Shown: piece after piece, positions 13,391 through 14,829 of the stretch
Position numbering within the stretch: the first letter of the stretch is position 1
Layout: each line of letters begins with the position of its first letter
Origin: JBBILG01 sp037445085
Lineage (GTDB): Bacteria > Pseudomonadota > Gammaproteobacteria > Burkholderiales > Methylophilaceae
Assembly: GCA_037445085.1 (NCBI GenBank)
Contig: JBBILG010000040.1
Span: forward strand, 1-14,829
DNA: 14,829 nt
Direction: 5' to 3'
Translations under genes and position numbers: made by a program
The notes under the pieces: generated by a model
What the model saw: only the letters and a program-made list of their open reading frames with translations
Told to the model about the DNA's origin: nothing
Database searches by the model: none

Positions 13391-14829
13391 CCTTGGCTTC
13401 CTCGAGTTTGGCCTTGACCGTGCGCATCTCGTTGGCATCCTCCACCAGCCCCTTGGGGCAGGAGTTGCCGCTGATCACGCGCTCCCAGCCGGCGGCCAGC
13501 GGCACCTGGCTCCAGGGCCGGCCGGCCGCCTGCGGCAGCCGCACGTCGATGAAGGTGCGCTTGCAGTTGACCGCGCACCACTTGCACACGGTGTGTTCGT
13601 TGGTGGTGCTGGTGTGTTCGAGCGCTTCGATCACGTCGTACCCGCGGAAGCGGCTCGGCCGCGCAGCATCGCGCCGCTCGCCGGCGACGAGCGCCGCACC
13701 GATCGCGCCGGCCTCGCCCGAGTACGGGTGCACGGCGATCTCGGCCTGCGGCACCTTGTCGCGGATGAAGTCGACCTGCGCCTTGACCACCGCCAGGTTG
13801 CGGTGCGTGCCCCCCTGCAGCACGAACTTGCGTCCGGCCGCCGCCAAGTTCTGCAACTGCCCCGCGTACACCCACACGTTCAGCGGCAGCACCGCGGCGA
13901 GCGAGGCCATGATCTCCTCGGCCGACCAGCCCTTGCGCTGCTGGTTGACGATGTCCGACTGCAGGAACACGCCGCAGCCCATCGCCAGCGCCGGGATCGA
14001 GCGCGCCTCGAACGCGCGCTCGGCGTACTGCTCGAGCGGCACCGCGTAGCGCTCGGCCACGCCCTGCAGGAACGCGCCGTTGCCCGAGGAGCACTGCGAG
14101 TTCAGGCGGAAGTCGGAGACCGTGCCCTGGCGCAGGATCATGATCTTCACGTCGCAGCCGCCCACGTCGCAGATCACGTCGGCGTCCGGGAAGTAGTGCA
14201 GCGCGGCGCTGGCGTGCGCGACCGTCTCGACGATCGCCTCGTCGGCGCCGACGATGTCGCGCAGCAGATCCTTGCCGTAGCCGGTGATCGCCAGGGCGCC
14301 GATGTGCTCGAAGCCGGCGCCGCGGATCTGCCGGAACAGGCCCTTGGCGTCCTCGATCGGGTTGCCGTTGGACTGCGTGTAGCAGGAGAACAGCAGTTCG
14401 CGCGCCTCCGACAGCACCACCGCCTTGGCCGTGGTGCTGCCGAAGTCGCAGCCGATGAGCACCGGTGCGGCACGCTGCGCCGGATCGGGCGCAGCGAGCA
14501 GGCTGCTGCGCTCGCCGCCGTAGCAATGCATGAAGGTCTCCAGGTCGGCGGGGTCGCGCACCAGGCCCTGCGATCCTTCCTTGGCCTTGGCCTCCCACTG
14601 CCCCTCGTCGATCCACCAGGCGAGCTTCTCGCGTCCCGCGTACAGGCCGGTGCCGGCGGCATCCCCCGCGCCCACCTCGATGCAGCCCAGGCAGGCGTAG
14701 TACAGCGCATCGTCGGGCACGCGGATCAGCGACTCGGCGTCGCCGCCCGCGGGCAGCGTCACGCCGCGCTCGCGCCACAGCTTGCCCAGGTGGTGGCGCC
14801 AGGCCTGCTGCAGGCCGCGGAAGAACAGG
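13323..14829 (-). CDS. BadF/BadG/BcrA/BcrD-type dehydratase activase (ATPase), runs off right edge
   Basis: The frame is open to the window edge. Codons upstream of the GTG at 14762 still look coding (GLQQAWRHHLGKLWRERG), so the real start lies outside. It is an ASKHA-fold ATPase that would transfer an electron, driven by ATP, to a 2-hydroxyacyl-CoA dehydratase or similar radical enzyme. The phosphate-binding loop is GCDFGSTTAKAVVL. DVGGCDVK stands where activases have DVGGQDxK. The two cluster cysteines are in NSQCSSGNGAF (codon 14093-14091) and GCGVFLQSD (codon 13976-13974); in HgdC, one such pair from each subunit holds the bridging [4Fe-4S]. GGTHRNLAVVKA is the adenosine motif. A four-cysteine tail follows (CKWCAVNC and NSCPKG). 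The preceding segment resembles the end of a first activase repeat, which suggests a large multi-domain protein. The stop TAG is at 13325-13323. Confidence 0.87.
   Translation of the reverse strand, partial: LFFRGLQQAWRHHLGKLWRERGVTLPAGGDAESLIRVPDDALYYACLGCIEVGAGDAAGTGLYAGREKLAWWIDEGQWEAKAKEGSQGLVRDPADLETFMHCYGGERSSLLAAPDPAQRAAPVLIGCDFGSTTAKAVVLSEARELLFSCYTQSNGNPIEDAKGLFRQIRGAGFEHIGALAITGYGKDLLRDIVGADEAIVETVAHASAALHYFPDADVICDVGGCDVKIMILRQGTVSDFRLNSQCSSGNGAFLQGVAERYAVPLEQYAERAFEARSIPALAMGCGVFLQSDIVNQQRKGWSAEEIMASLAAVLPLNVWVYAGQLQNLAAAGRKFVLQGGTHRNLAVVKAQVDFIRDKVPQAEIAVHPYSGEAGAIGAALVAGERRDAARPSRFRGYDVIEALEHTSTTNEHTVCKWCAVNCKRTFIDVRLPQAAGRPWSQVPLAAGWERVISGNSCPKGLVEDANEMRTVKAKLEEAKDAHPNIAQLVREGAFRRAKVLA

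Noticed and set aside
12137..14829. Activase locus as a complete 2-hydroxyglutaryl-CoA or benzoyl-CoA reductase system
   Set aside because: Only the activase-type ATPase and the DUF2229 partner are visible; no dehydratase or reductase subunits lie in the window.

Overview
The window is GC-rich DNA (roughly two thirds G+C, short intergenic spaces) with a betaproteobacterial look; Rhodocyclales or Nitrosomonadales-like is an inference from protein flavour, not a proof. It appears to come from a draft or metagenome assembly: there is a 26-base N gap at 5216-5241, several reading frames break at G/C runs, and both ends cut through genes.

Left part (1-2253). The minus strand carries a partial HDOD-domain gene (1-305), translationally coupled to an exported thioredoxin-dependent peroxiredoxin (302-844). 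Divergent from these is tRNA-Arg(CCT) at 905-980. A palindromic repeat (1070-1152) follows, then a plus-strand REC-GGDEF diguanylate cyclase (1314-2253) broken by one surplus base in a G7 run.

Second part (2420-5241). A large minus-strand membrane sensor with GAF, GGDEF and EAL domains converges on the diguanylate cyclase. Its N-terminal part is frameshifted near 4840-4860 and its upstream region falls in the N gap.

Central part (5480-9720). Four intact, closely packed plus-strand genes: an RNB-family exoribonuclease, a spermidine-synthase-fold protein, an RlmL-type THUMP RNA methyltransferase and a MazG-like nucleotide pyrophosphohydrolase. Two of the three junctions are start/stop overlaps, so this looks like an RNA/nucleotide-metabolism operon.

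Right part (9917-14829, all minus strand). First comes a strange composite reading frame: the first 113 codons of a KefB-type cation:proton antiporter joined in frame to a PAS-PAS-GGDEF-EAL protein. That protein has lost its GGDEF signature, the end of GGDEF and the EAL-motif half of its EAL domain. A second copy of the palindromic repeat lies upstream (12053-12123). Then come two overlapping frames of a BadF/BcrA-type 2-hydroxyacyl-CoA dehydratase activase and a DUF2229/COG3580-3581 protein, which may be one frameshifted gene; it runs off the right edge.

Three c-di-GMP signalling proteins therefore flank an intact housekeeping operon, and all three are damaged. The points most worth checking are the KefB'-PAS fusion with its internally deleted EAL domain, the repeat family present in two direct copies about 11 kb apart, and whether the clustered single-base indels are biology or assembly error. 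I found no CRISPR array, no transposase and no convincing novel defence or biosynthetic system.
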